13,106 nucleotides of DNA from Cloacimonetes bacterium UBA3541 (GTDB lineage: Bacteria > Cloacimonadota > Cloacimonadia > Cloacimonadales > Cloacimonadaceae): NCBI GenBank assembly GCA_002376725.1, contig DFOM01000037.1, forward strand, positions 1 to 13,106, read 5' to 3'. Of this stretch, positions 1-8,287 are shown in pieces. Numbering within the stretch: position 1 is the stretch's first letter; the number at the start of each line of letters is the position of its first letter. Made by a program: the position numbers and the translations under genes. The notes under the pieces were generated by a model. It saw only the letters and a list, made by a program, of their open reading frames with translations, made no database searches and was not told where the DNA came from.

Positions 1-136
1 ATGTTAGTTTCGCGGTCTCTTTTTTTGTTGTTGAAGATGTGGTTACAATCTAAACACTTGTATCGTTGCAATCCTCTGAAACACCCGTTTTTTTTACTCT
101 CCTGGAATGGCATTTGGAGCATCGTTTTTTGTTCAC
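1..136 (-). pseudogene. Insertion-sequence transposase, N-terminal zinc ribbon only; frame-shifted and cut by the window edge
   Basis: Reading leftwards from a GTG at 136-134, the first frame gives VNKKRCSKCHSRRVKK and stops at TAG (52-50) after 28 codons. The -1 frame, open to the window edge, continues with NGCFRGLQRYKCLDCNHIF and then a basic stretch. Joined, the pieces make a Cys-x2-Cys ... Cys-x2-Cys zinc ribbon with the 'KNG...G.QRYKC..C...F' pattern seen at the N-terminus of many transposases (IS1, IS1595 and the zinc-binding variant of IS256). The switch falls on eight A's (minus strand, 95-88). It could be a decayed copy, a sequencing error in a homopolymer, or a programmed -1 shift or transcriptional slippage. 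A GGAGG six bases before the GTG supports real translation. The catalytic domain lies outside the window, so the IS family cannot be fixed. I am fairly sure of the zinc ribbon and unsure whether the gene is functional. Confidence 0.62.
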
Positions 137-245
137 TTTTATCCTCCAAAATAAAAATGTGCATTTAACTCTATGCCATTCTTATGTATACCCCACTTTT
201 TAGCAACTACATTTCTTGCAATACACCACAAAAAACTAGATGAAA
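137..245. other. Gap between mfd and the transposase; probable end of the insertion sequence
   Basis: This 109-base stretch holds no gene. It must contain the upstream end of the insertion sequence, since the transposase starts at 136 and mfd stops at 246. The other end is outside the window, so no terminal inverted repeat or target duplication can be recognised. I see no hairpin terminator for the mfd operon here. A T-run on the minus strand lies just after the mfd stop without a convincing stem before it, so operon transcription may read into the transposase. Confidence 0.4.
143..147 (-). promoter_or_regulatory. Shine-Dalgarno site deciding the GTG start of the transposase
   Basis: GGAGG on the minus strand, with six bases to the GTG at 136-134. 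It decides the unusual start. The nearest ATG (122-120) is in the shifted frame, has no ribosome site and would lose the first Cys pair. Confidence 0.6.
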
Positions 246-3200
246 TCAAGAGCTAACATACAACTGTAGTAATTGAAGTGCTTCCGAAAATTGTTCTTGA
301 TATTCCCTGTTTTTATCAAATGAAATAGTTATTTTCAGACCTTTGGCAACATCAAATCTCAAATCTTCCTCCACCTTAGATGCAAAAGAGAGCACCTTTT
401 CTTTGGGAGGAAGTTTTTCAGGTTTGAATTCAATAGTTAAAACATTGTGTTTAATATAACAATTTTGCAAATCAGCTTGTTTTGCAAGTATATTGAGTTT
501 GAAATAGTTCAATAACCAGGAAGCTTTTTCTGGCAGTGGTCCGAAACGGTCTTTTAATTCCAATTCAAAATCTTCTATATCCTGCAGGTTTTCAAATTCA
601 CTTAACCTACGATATATTGTTAATCTTTGTTCGTCATCGCTAATATAATTTGGAGGGAAATAGAGGTCAATCTCGGTAAATAGTTTTCGTTGCGGTTTAG
701 GTGACTCTATTTGTTGAGCTATGCTTTCTCCTTTTTGAACGGCATTGATAGCATTTTCTAGCATATTATTGTAAAAGTTGAATCCTATGGATTGAATAAT
801 TCCGCTCTGTTTGGTTCCTAAGATAGTTCCAGCTCCTCTCAATTCTAAATCTCGTAGAGCTACCTGAAAACCTGCTCCTAAATAATCATATTGAGTGAGG
901 GTCTCTAAACGTTTACGAGCCTCAGTAGTGGTCTTTCTTGAAATCAAAAGATAGGCATAAGCACGACGATTGGAACGCCCTACTCTTCCTCTCATCTGAT
1001 ATAGTTGTGCTAAACCAAAGGTGTCTGCTCTATCTATGATGATAGTATTAGCATTTGGAATATCAATACCATTTTCAATGATAGTAGTAGAAATGAGAAC
1101 CTGATATTCACGATTGATGAAGGCTTCCATAATTGTTTCTAACCGTTTTTCGGGCATTTGAGCATGGGTAACAGCAAATTTTACCTCAGGCATAAGTTCT
1201 CTAAGTTTTTTAGCTACCGTCTCTATAGTTTGGATACGATTATGGATGAAAAATACCTGTCCACCACGGTCAATTTCTCGTTGAATTGCTTCCCGGATAA
1301 CTTCATTCTCTCCTAAAGTGATAATTGTGCGAACAGGAAGCCTTTCTTTAGGTGAGGTTTGCATCAAGGATATTTCTTTCAGTCTTGCCAAAGCCATATT
1401 CATTGTTCGTGGGATGGGTGTGGCACTCATATAAAGTGTGTCTACATTGGATTGCAATTTACGCAATCTTTCTTTATGGCGCACTCCAAAACGATGTTCT
1501 TCGTCAATAATAAGAAGACCAAGGTTCTTGAACTGGACATCTCTGGATAAAAGTCGGTGAGTTCCAATGGCAATATCAACCTTTCCCAAAGCAAGATCCA
1601 CTAAATCTTCTGCTAGCTGACTATTACTACTAAAACGACTAAACATAGCTATCCGTACAGGATATTGTGCTAATCTTTCTTTGAATACACGATAATGCTG
1701 ATCAGCTAAAATAGTAGTAGGAACAAGTACAGCAACTTGATAACCGGAACATACTGCTTTAAAAGCGACGCGGATGGCAACTTCTGTTTTCCCAAATCCT
1801 ACATCTCCACAAAGTAGTCTTTCCATAGGCATAGGACTTTCCATATCAGCTTTAATCTCTTCAATGGACTTGAGTTGGTCTTCTGTCTCTTCATAAATAA
1901 AAGATTCTTCCAGCTCTGTTTGCCAGGCAGTATCTGCTTTATGCGCAATACCTATACGAGAACTTCGTTCCGCATAAAGTTTCACTAAATCAGCTGCAAT
2001 AAGCTCAATCTGTTCTGCTGCTTTTCGTTTTGTATGTTGCCATTTAGTTGAACCTAAACGACTTAGAGTTGGAGCTACCCCTTCCTCTGCTATATATTTA
2101 GTAACCAGGTCAAGTTGATATGTAGGTACATAAACTCTATCGTCACCCGCATAACGCAAAACCAGACATTCAGTGTCCTGCCCATCCAGTTTAATGATTT
2201 GCAATCCTTCAAAAACACCTATGCCATGGTCAATATGGACAATATAATCCCCTGGTTTTAAACTTTGATAATCTACAATCTCCTCTCCTGGAGGAAATCT
2301 TGGAGTGTAGCGTTTTCTTTTATAGCGATTAAAAATCTCATGGTCAGTCCACAGAGCTAAACCAGCATCAATAATAGTAAAACCTTCATGCAAGACACCA
2401 ATATAACTTTGAGGTCTACAATCATAATCTGCCAGAAGTTCTTGCATCCTTTTACTTTGGCTGGGATTATCAAAAAGTAAAAGGGTGGTTGTTCTCTCAT
2501 TTTCCATCTGATTGATAGAAGTAGCCAGTAATGATAGATTACCATTGAAAGAAGGTTGAGGTTCTATGGGAGCTACAATATTTTCAGTTGGAAAGGGTAG
2601 AATAAATTCACTTTGAGAAAGAAACAAACTTGATGGGGATTGACAAAGCTCCATTAACTTTTTTTCTCCTGCCATAATTAGTTCAGGAGGACTTAATTTA
2701 GCCTTAGTGGTATATTTTAATTGGCGTTGATATTCCACTTGTACCTGTTCGGTTATGCGATTTGTTTCCTCTCGGATATAAGGGAAATTGCTAAAAAGAA
2801 TCAAGCGATTATCAACTTCAAAGTAATCGGAAAAATTGCTAAGTTTATCCAGCAGGAGACTATATTGATTCTCAATTCCTTCATAGAATCCCGTATTTTG
2901 GATCTTCGGTAATAAGATAGAATGAGAACTAATATCATCCAAAGAAAATTCTCGGGAAGGAAGAATAGTGTAGGATTCCACTTCTCCTGGAACAGAACAC
3001 TGGGTGTTAACTGAAAAATAGCGCATAGAGATGATTTCATCACCGAAGAATTCAATTCGGATTGGCTTTAATTGAGGAGGACTAAAGATATCAATAATGC
3101 CACCTCTTCGTGCTACCTGAAAAACCTTGGTTACTTGGTACTGCGCATCAAATCCCATCCAGACCAGGTCTTGCATTAATTTATCAGGAGGATACTCCAA

Positions 3201-3638
3201 GCCCGTACGGAGTTCTTTGATATGAGCAGCAATATTTTCTCGTGGAGGCAACTTACGAAGTAGGGAACGAATAGAAATAATATATACTGAAGGTGCACCC
3301 TGAATGATATGATGAATGCACATCATTCTCGTAGCACGAATAGAATAATGTGGTGAACGTTCCTCATAAGGCAGCACTTCATAATCAGGAAGATAGAGGG
3401 CATTATTTGGACCGATAAGTGTGCAAAGGTCATCCCATAGGTCTTCAGCAATTATATCATCCTGAGAAACAATCAGGATATTTTTTCCAGTTTCTTTCCA
3501 TAAATGTGCTGCAACCACAGCTCTGGCACTAAGGTTGAGATGATGGATTTGATGATACTTCTCGGTTCCGATTAAATTAGCAAGATTCTGAAAGAATGGA
3601 GAAGTATTAAGATAGGGGAAAATAACATCATAAAGCAT
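246..3638 (-). CDS. mfd: Transcription-repair coupling factor Mfd
   Basis: Mfd is an ATP-driven DNA translocase that pushes or removes RNA polymerase stalled at lesions and recruits UvrA for nucleotide excision repair. At 1130 residues it has the usual family length (E. coli about 1150). A UvrB-like N-terminal part includes RRGGIIDIFSP near residue 178. The CarD-like RNA polymerase interaction domain starts near 462 (GDYIVHIDHGIGVFEG). The RecG-like motor has Walker A GDVGFGKTE near 610, DEEH near 711, SATPIPRTMNMAL soon after and QMRGRVGRSNRR near 880. The C-terminal regulatory domain starts near 1000 (YRRLSEFENLQ). All motor motifs look intact. It is the last gene of the seven-gene operon, eight bases after the helicase stop. 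No Shine-Dalgarno is visible before the ATG, so translation is probably coupled to the gene before it. Function is confident. Confidence 0.97.
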   Translation of the reverse strand: MLYDVIFPYLNTSPFFQNLANLIGTEKYHQIHHLNLSARAVVAAHLWKETGKNILIVSQDDIIAEDLWDDLCTLIGPNNALYLPDYEVLPYEERSPHYSIRATRMMCIHHIIQGAPSVYIISIRSLLRKLPPRENIAAHIKELRTGLEYPPDKLMQDLVWMGFDAQYQVTKVFQVARRGGIIDIFSPPQLKPIRIEFFGDEIISMRYFSVNTQCSVPGEVESYTILPSREFSLDDISSHSILLPKIQNTGFYEGIENQYSLLLDKLSNFSDYFEVDNRLILFSNFPYIREETNRITEQVQVEYQRQLKYTTKAKLSPPELIMAGEKKLMELCQSPSSLFLSQSEFILPFPTENIVAPIEPQPSFNGNLSLLATSINQMENERTTTLLLFDNPSQSKRMQELLADYDCRPQSYIGVLHEGFTIIDAGLALWTDHEIFNRYKRKRYTPRFPPGEEIVDYQSLKPGDYIVHIDHGIGVFEGLQIIKLDGQDTECLVLRYAGDDRVYVPTYQLDLVTKYIAEEGVAPTLSRLGSTKWQHTKRKAAEQIELIAADLVKLYAERSSRIGIAHKADTAWQTELEESFIYEETEDQLKSIEEIKADMESPMPMERLLCGDVGFGKTEVAIRVAFKAVCSGYQVAVLVPTTILADQHYRVFKERLAQYPVRIAMFSRFSSNSQLAEDLVDLALGKVDIAIGTHRLLSRDVQFKNLGLLIIDEEHRFGVRHKERLRKLQSNVDTLYMSATPIPRTMNMALARLKEISLMQTSPKERLPVRTIITLGENEVIREAIQREIDRGGQVFFIHNRIQTIETVAKKLRELMPEVKFAVTHAQMPEKRLETIMEAFINREYQVLISTTIIENGIDIPNANTIIIDRADTFGLAQLYQMRGRVGRSNRRAYAYLLISRKTTTEARKRLETLTQYDYLGAGFQVALRDLELRGAGTILGTKQSGIIQSIGFNFYNNMLENAINAVQKGESIAQQIESPKPQRKLFTEIDLYFPPNYISDDEQRLTIYRRLSEFENLQDIEDFELELKDRFGPLPEKASWLLNYFKLNILAKQADLQNCYIKHNVLTIEFKPEKLPPKEKVLSFASKVEEDLRFDVAKGLKITISFDKNREYQEQFSEALQLLQLYVSS

Positions 3639-3646
3639 AGGAATGG

Positions 3647-5833
3647 TTAAAATGGTTCAGGGCTAACATAGCTAGCAATAATCTTGGCAAGTTTTCCAGA
3701 AGTGAAAGAGATAGTTAAACGAGCTTCAGGACCGGTTCCATCTACATTCAGTACTAAGCCTTGTCCATATTCTGAATGCCAAACTTTTTGTCCTATATAA
3801 AATTGCTTATTGGTTAAAGATTTAGGTTTAATATAAGTTTTACGGTTGGGAATCCGCTTAAAAGTTATGGCATCATTATATCCTGCAAACAGGTTGGGAT
3901 CAAGTTCCTGAAGAAAGATACTCGGTTCAGTGAAATAAAAGCTGTCATATTTTCTTCGCGATCTGGCATAACTCAGAAACAACCTACTTTTTGCTCTGGT
4001 TACGCCAACATAGAGTAGTCTTCGTTCTTCCTCAATGCTATATTTGCTATTCATACTCCTTAAATGAGGAAGAAGTTCCTGTTCCAGACCGGTGATGAAA
4101 ACGGATTCAAATTCTAAGCCCTTAGCATTATGCAAGGTCATTAGATAAACAGTATCTGCAGTTTCATTAACCCTATCTATATCTGTCTGTAAAGCTACAA
4201 AGGGTAAGAAATCTGCCAGCAGAGGAGATTTATCATATTCCTCTATCCATCTCTCGGAAAACTCACTAACAGAACTAACGAATTCAATCAGATTTTCTAC
4301 TCTTGAGATTTCAACTGGATCCTGACTGTTTTTATAATGATTAATGAGATCCAGAGAATCAATCACTTCTTTAACTAAGTCCAAAACTGGAGTGCTTTGT
4401 GCTTTTCTATGCCAGTCTTCCAGTTTTTCGGCAAACTCAGCAATTTTCTTTCGGATACCTGGTTGAATAGTTTGAACCGCCTGAACATTTTGTATTGTTT
4501 GATATAGTGTTATATGAGCTTGAGAGGCATATTCCAATAATCGTGATACTGAAGTGGTGCCAATACCTCGGGGAGGTTCATTTATAATTCTTAAGAGACT
4601 ATTATTATCCGAAGGATTAAAAATCACAGTGAGATAAGCCAGTAAATCTCTTATTTCTTTTCTTTGATAGAAGTGCACAGTACCCACAATTGTATAGGGT
4701 ATATTTCGTTGGAGAAAAGCATATTCAAAAATCCTGGATTGAGCATTAGTGCGATATAGCACTGCTATTTCCCGAAAAGGAATACCTTCTTCGTACAATT
4801 GCAGAATCAGATCAGCCGTTCTGTTGGCTTCTTCCATATCATCATTATAGACAAAGAGATTAGGTTTGAATCCTTCTCCTAGTTCTGACCAGAGTATTTT
4901 GCTGTGACGATGACGATTGTTTAAGATTATAGCATTTGCCAGCTTAAGTATATGGCTTGTGCTCCTATAATTTTGTTCTAATCTAATAGCCAAGGCATTA
5001 GCATAGTCCTTTTCAAATTCAAGAATATTACGAATAGTAGCACCTCGAAAACTATAAATAGCTTGGTCGTCATCACCTACTACGCATATCCTCTTGTGTT
5101 CACTAGCAATCTGATGTACTATTTCAAATTGAGCATAATTGGTATCCTGATACTCATCAATCATCACATACTGGAATTGCTGTTGATATTTTTTCCGTAC
5201 TATTTCATTATTTTGGAGCAGTTTTGCAGTATACAGGAGCAGGTCATCAAAATCTAAAGCGTTATTAAGTAGGAGATTTTGCTGATATATAGTATATATT
5301 TTGGGGACCATTCGGTCAAATTTATAGGTTTCCATAGAGATTTCAAGATTATATTCATTTAAATCTTCAGGCAAAAGAAGCCTGTTTTTATATGTGCTGA
5401 TACGATTCAAAACCGTTTTAAGAGGGAAGCGTTCTCTATCCAGATTGTGTTCTTTATATATCTTTTTTAACAGGGATAATTGATCGTCTTCATCATAGAT
5501 AGTAAAGTTTCGGTTAAAAGGTAGGAAGGTTATTTCATTCCTTAAAATTTGAGTGCAGATATGGTGAAATGTTCCAACCCATAAATATCGTACAGAAAAA
5601 CCCAAAATATTTTGTAATCTTTCCTGCATTTCTTTAGCCGCTTTATTGGTGAAGGTGACCATAAGAATGTTCTGGGGAGATACTTTTTTCTCTTTTATGA
5701 GCCAGGCACAACGATAAATTAAAGAACGAGTTTTCCCACTACCTGCTCCAGCTAAAACAAGGAGAGGTCTTTCTGTTTCCAGCACAACCTGGAGCTGTTG
5801 TTCATTCAGCTCCTTTTTAAAGTCTGTTTGCAT
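3647..5833 (-). CDS. uvrD: UvrD/PcrA-type superfamily 1A DNA helicase
   Basis: A 3'-5' DNA helicase of the UvrD/PcrA/Rep group, working in excision repair and in clearing proteins or stalled RNA polymerase from DNA. All motifs are present in 728 residues: Q-motif region LNEQQ at 9-13, Walker A GAGSGKT at 29-35, TFTNKAAKEM, motif II IDEYQDTN near 225, motif III GDDDQAIYSFRGA near 253, motif IV QNYRS near 286, motif V TLHNAKGLEFE near 566 and motif VI YVGVTRAKSRL near 608. Residues from about 678 to the end (IGQKVWHSEYGQGLVLNV onward) resemble the Tudor-like C-terminal domain that contacts RNA polymerase in PcrA and UvrD. It starts 10 bases after the small lipoprotein gene with no clear Shine-Dalgarno and is followed at 8 bases by mfd. 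The choice between names uvrD and pcrA is arbitrary here; Rep is less likely because of the Tudor-like tail. Confidence 0.95.
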   Translation of the reverse strand: MQTDFKKELNEQQLQVVLETERPLLVLAGAGSGKTRSLIYRCAWLIKEKKVSPQNILMVTFTNKAAKEMQERLQNILGFSVRYLWVGTFHHICTQILRNEITFLPFNRNFTIYDEDDQLSLLKKIYKEHNLDRERFPLKTVLNRISTYKNRLLLPEDLNEYNLEISMETYKFDRMVPKIYTIYQQNLLLNNALDFDDLLLYTAKLLQNNEIVRKKYQQQFQYVMIDEYQDTNYAQFEIVHQIASEHKRICVVGDDDQAIYSFRGATIRNILEFEKDYANALAIRLEQNYRSTSHILKLANAIILNNRHRHSKILWSELGEGFKPNLFVYNDDMEEANRTADLILQLYEEGIPFREIAVLYRTNAQSRIFEYAFLQRNIPYTIVGTVHFYQRKEIRDLLAYLTVIFNPSDNNSLLRIINEPPRGIGTTSVSRLLEYASQAHITLYQTIQNVQAVQTIQPGIRKKIAEFAEKLEDWHRKAQSTPVLDLVKEVIDSLDLINHYKNSQDPVEISRVENLIEFVSSVSEFSERWIEEYDKSPLLADFLPFVALQTDIDRVNETADTVYLMTLHNAKGLEFESVFITGLEQELLPHLRSMNSKYSIEEERRLLYVGVTRAKSRLFLSYARSRRKYDSFYFTEPSIFLQELDPNLFAGYNDAITFKRIPNRKTYIKPKSLTNKQFYIGQKVWHSEYGQGLVLNVDGTGPEARLTISFTSGKLAKIIASYVSPEPF

Positions 5834-5843
5834 AGATGACTAT

Positions 5844-6281
5844 CTAAAGAGGAACGCGCACAAAACGTGCCTCACTAAGTCTGCCCTCTAACCTTCCTAT
5901 ATATTGTTGAGTATTAAGGTCATAAATGTCTTTGTAGCCAGAAACTCTGTACCAATAATCTCCAGGTAAAACAGAATGCCAGGCTTTAGATCCATGATTA
6001 CAGACATTGGTAAAAACGGTATCAACACAGGTGTAATTAGCTGAGTAGGCTAAACCACGATAAACTTTATATCCGTCAGTATTATCCGGATTATTAGCAG
6101 TCCATTGAATAATTACATACTTATGAGTTGCTCCAGGAGGAGAAGCAGTGCAGGAAACATCACGTACTTCATCTGGAACTATCACATTAGGATTGCCAAC
6201 CGGGTCTAGAGGATTATTTCTCTGTAGACAGGACCCAAGCAGCAGAGTAATAATAAATAATATAATTATCCTGATTTTCAT
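5844..6281 (-). CDS. Small lipoprotein with a fibronectin type III-like domain
   Basis: 145 residues. A hydrophobic signal (residues 4-15) ends in the lipobox LGSC with Cys18, so the mature protein should be lipid-anchored. Just after the Cys comes RNNPLDPVGNP, a Pro/Asn/Asp-rich linker like the 'NP(L/F)DP' start of many lipoproteins in FCB bacteria. Residues of about 36-145 look like one FN3-type beta sandwich: IIQWTANNPDNTDGYKVYRG, then DYWYRVSGYKD, and a final VRVPL strand. It probably has a binding or structural role; no enzyme motif is seen. The ribosome site AGGA (6292-6289) overlaps the TAG of the preceding gene, seven bases before the ATG. It lies between the DUF5683-like gene and the helicase. 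The specific function is unknown. Confidence 0.85.
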   Translation of the reverse strand: MKIRIIILFIITLLLGSCLQRNNPLDPVGNPNVIVPDEVRDVSCTASPPGATHKYVIIQWTANNPDNTDGYKVYRGLAYSANYTCVDTVFTNVCNHGSKAWHSVLPGDYWYRVSGYKDIYDLNTQQYIGRLEGRLSEARFVRVPL

Positions 6282-6290
6282 TATAATATC

Positions 6291-6878
6291 CTAAAATTGT
6301 AAGCGTATACCGCCAGCAGTCAAAGTAACTGTTTTTTGGCTATATTTTTCTATAATTTCTTGCCATACCTGAGCATTGTAATCTTCCGTAGTTTGAATAA
6401 CATCAAAGATATTATAAGCCCAGATAATTCCTCCTAATCCCATAAATAATATTGAATAAAAACGTTGATCCTGAGCCTGGTCATAATAATCTTCTATTTG
6501 TTCAATCTGAGTAGCTTGCATATATTTATTATAATAATAATTACTCTTATCATAAAAATAAAGTGATGCACCTAGAGAGAGAACTTCAGTGCCTAATATA
6601 ACAGAACCTTTTAGATTATCCTTACAGGCTAATTGTCCCCAACCTGGAACCACTATGGATTTCAGAACCGTAGGGCGAAGGGCATTGGATTGCATTTCGT
6701 AAATCTGGAGTAATTGCTGACGATGTATTAAATCTTCACGATAACGAAGACGATCTCTCCAGTCCTGCCATCCATATTTAGTAGTATCAGCAAAGGTACT
6801 AATATCAAATTGGGTTTGAGCTGCGAGCACAACGATCAGAAATAGTAAAAGAAACACGAGTATAAACTTTCGCATCAT
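6291..6878 (-). CDS. DUF5683-like membrane protein with signal peptide
   Basis: 195 residues, of unknown function. An N-terminal hydrophobic signal (about 5-20) is followed by a charged segment rich in Tyr, Arg and Gln. Then comes the DUF5683-like core: LKSIVVPGWGQ (PGWGQ at 78-82), a hydrophobic stretch at about 91-109, a polar Tyr-rich hairpin (110-138) and a second hydrophobic stretch at about 141-160. The C-terminus (TVTLTAGGIRLQF) looks like a beta strand ending in Phe. The 'PG.GQ' motif next to membrane segments is typical of DUF5683 in Bacteroidota relatives, where the role is not established. The first ATG overlaps the previous stop by one base (TAATG). A GGAG lies only two bases before that ATG but five bases before the adjacent second ATG (6875), so the true start may be Met2. 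It belongs to the envelope trio with the two lipoproteins. Confidence 0.82.
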   Translation of the reverse strand: MMRKFILVFLLLFLIVVLAAQTQFDISTFADTTKYGWQDWRDRLRYREDLIHRQQLLQIYEMQSNALRPTVLKSIVVPGWGQLACKDNLKGSVILGTEVLSLGASLYFYDKSNYYYNKYMQATQIEQIEDYYDQAQDQRFYSILFMGLGGIIWAYNIFDVIQTTEDYNAQVWQEIIEKYSQKTVTLTAGGIRLQF

Positions 6879-8287
6879 TACTCCATTGTCTTTTCAGAAA
6901 GCTTGTTTAATGGAACTATACTTCTATCACGAAGATTGACTAACCAAACATAATAATATGACACCGTAGGCGTTATCAGGTCATAACGAGCTTCATATTT
7001 CAAAGGATTGGAGGTAATCATAATCTTCCAACCTGAATCATACACTTCCGAAGGATCAAACATCTTTAACAGCTCTTGTTTCTGTTTTTGGATACGAGTG
7101 TTTATGATCCCTCCTTTATATTGATTGATAATGCGTTTGGTGAAGGCAACGGGATCAGCCTGAGCTTCTAGGAGATTTTGCATTTGAGTAATTTTAGTAG
7201 TAAATTCAGGACGACTATCCAGGTTATTTGCCTGTCTATAAAGTTTTAAAGCCTCATCATACTTACCTGCTAATTCAGCTTTTTCTGCCTGGAGAGAAAG
7301 TTCATTAGCCCGAGCTACATTTTCTTTGATAGTGTTTAAACGAGCTATAGCTTGTTTAGCTGGCGAATATTCTGGTATTATTTCAAAGGCTTTCTGATAA
7401 TGTATCAGAGCATTATCATAATCTCGTTGTCTAACATATTCGTCACCTTTTTGAACAAAAAGCGAAGCCATCTGTTCTATACGCTTTTCAATCTCAACTC
7501 TTTTAGAAGGATCATACTGTATGGCAATACGGAAAAGTCTTTCTGCTTCTAAATATTTTTGCTGATTTAAAGAGTTTTCCGCTTGTCCCATATAAGCTTC
7601 ACAAATTAGTTGATTAATAGTTTGCTGATCTCCTACAGGATACTGTTGTAGTTCAAACAGGATATTTAATGCATCACTGTAGTAACCTGCAGTATAAAGA
7701 CGTCGTGCATAATCCATACGGGAAGGTACAATTTTGGCAATCTGTTTACGAGCTGCCACTTCATATACATTATTGGGGTAATTATTATATAGAATTTTAT
7801 AATCTTGCCAGGCTTGTTCATAGTCTATAAAAGTATCCAGAAGAAAGCCAATCCTTCTACTTAGCATTTCTGGAGTGAGTTCGGATTGAGGGATTTCTCG
7901 CAGGATAGCGTTTACTAGATTGAAGGATAGTTCCAGATTTCCTTCTTCTAATGCTTTATCGGCAAGGGTTTTGTATACATTAGCCAAAACCTTATCTGCT
8001 TCTTCAGAATTTGCAAGTTTGAGAAACTTAATACTCAAATCCCAATTTTCAACCTGAATAGCCCTTAATCCCAATTCGTAGTAACATTGACTACGAAGTA
8101 TTTCACTACGAGTTATGAGAGCTCCATTTTCCGCTGTTTGAATATAATTATCCAGTTCTTGGATAGCAGCAGCGTAACGTTGATTTTTATAGTGGTCTTC
8201 TGCACTATTTAGTTGATTAATCTCACAAGCAGAAACAATGAATAGAACTAAGCTTAAAAGAATCAGTATAATGTGTTTATGTTTCAT
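6878..8287 (-). CDS. TPR-repeat lipoprotein
   Basis: 469 residues. The signal peptide ends in the lipobox VSAC with Cys21, so this should be an envelope-anchored lipoprotein. Most of the mature chain is helical TPR-type repeats: clear ones at about 28-50 (AEDHYKNQRYAAAIQELDNY), 195-212, 229-262 (AENSLNQQKYLEAERLFRIA), 277-311 (GDEYVRQRDYDNALIHYQKA) and 330-357. The last 90 residues (from about 380) lose the repeat pattern. They contain GWKIMITSNPLKYEARYDLI and VSYYYVWLVNLRD, possibly a small beta domain. TPR lipoproteins usually act as scaffolds for envelope assemblies; no catalytic site is seen. The start overlaps the preceding stop as ATGA and lacks a close Shine-Dalgarno, which suggests coupled translation. 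Its stop overlaps the DUF5683-like start, so the two are probably made together and may interact. The partner is not known. Confidence 0.9.
   Translation of the reverse strand: MKHKHIILILLSLVLFIVSACEINQLNSAEDHYKNQRYAAAIQELDNYIQTAENGALITRSEILRSQCYYELGLRAIQVENWDLSIKFLKLANSEEADKVLANVYKTLADKALEEGNLELSFNLVNAILREIPQSELTPEMLSRRIGFLLDTFIDYEQAWQDYKILYNNYPNNVYEVAARKQIAKIVPSRMDYARRLYTAGYYSDALNILFELQQYPVGDQQTINQLICEAYMGQAENSLNQQKYLEAERLFRIAIQYDPSKRVEIEKRIEQMASLFVQKGDEYVRQRDYDNALIHYQKAFEIIPEYSPAKQAIARLNTIKENVARANELSLQAEKAELAGKYDEALKLYRQANNLDSRPEFTTKITQMQNLLEAQADPVAFTKRIINQYKGGIINTRIQKQKQELLKMFDPSEVYDSGWKIMITSNPLKYEARYDLITPTVSYYYVWLVNLRDRSIVPLNKLSEKTME

Noticed and set aside
1359..1550. Short plus-strand open frame inside mfd, and similar ones inside the helicase, TPR and propeller genes
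   Set aside because: They lie wholly opposite or out of frame within well-identified genes, have no domain content and look like by-products of AT-rich coding sequence.
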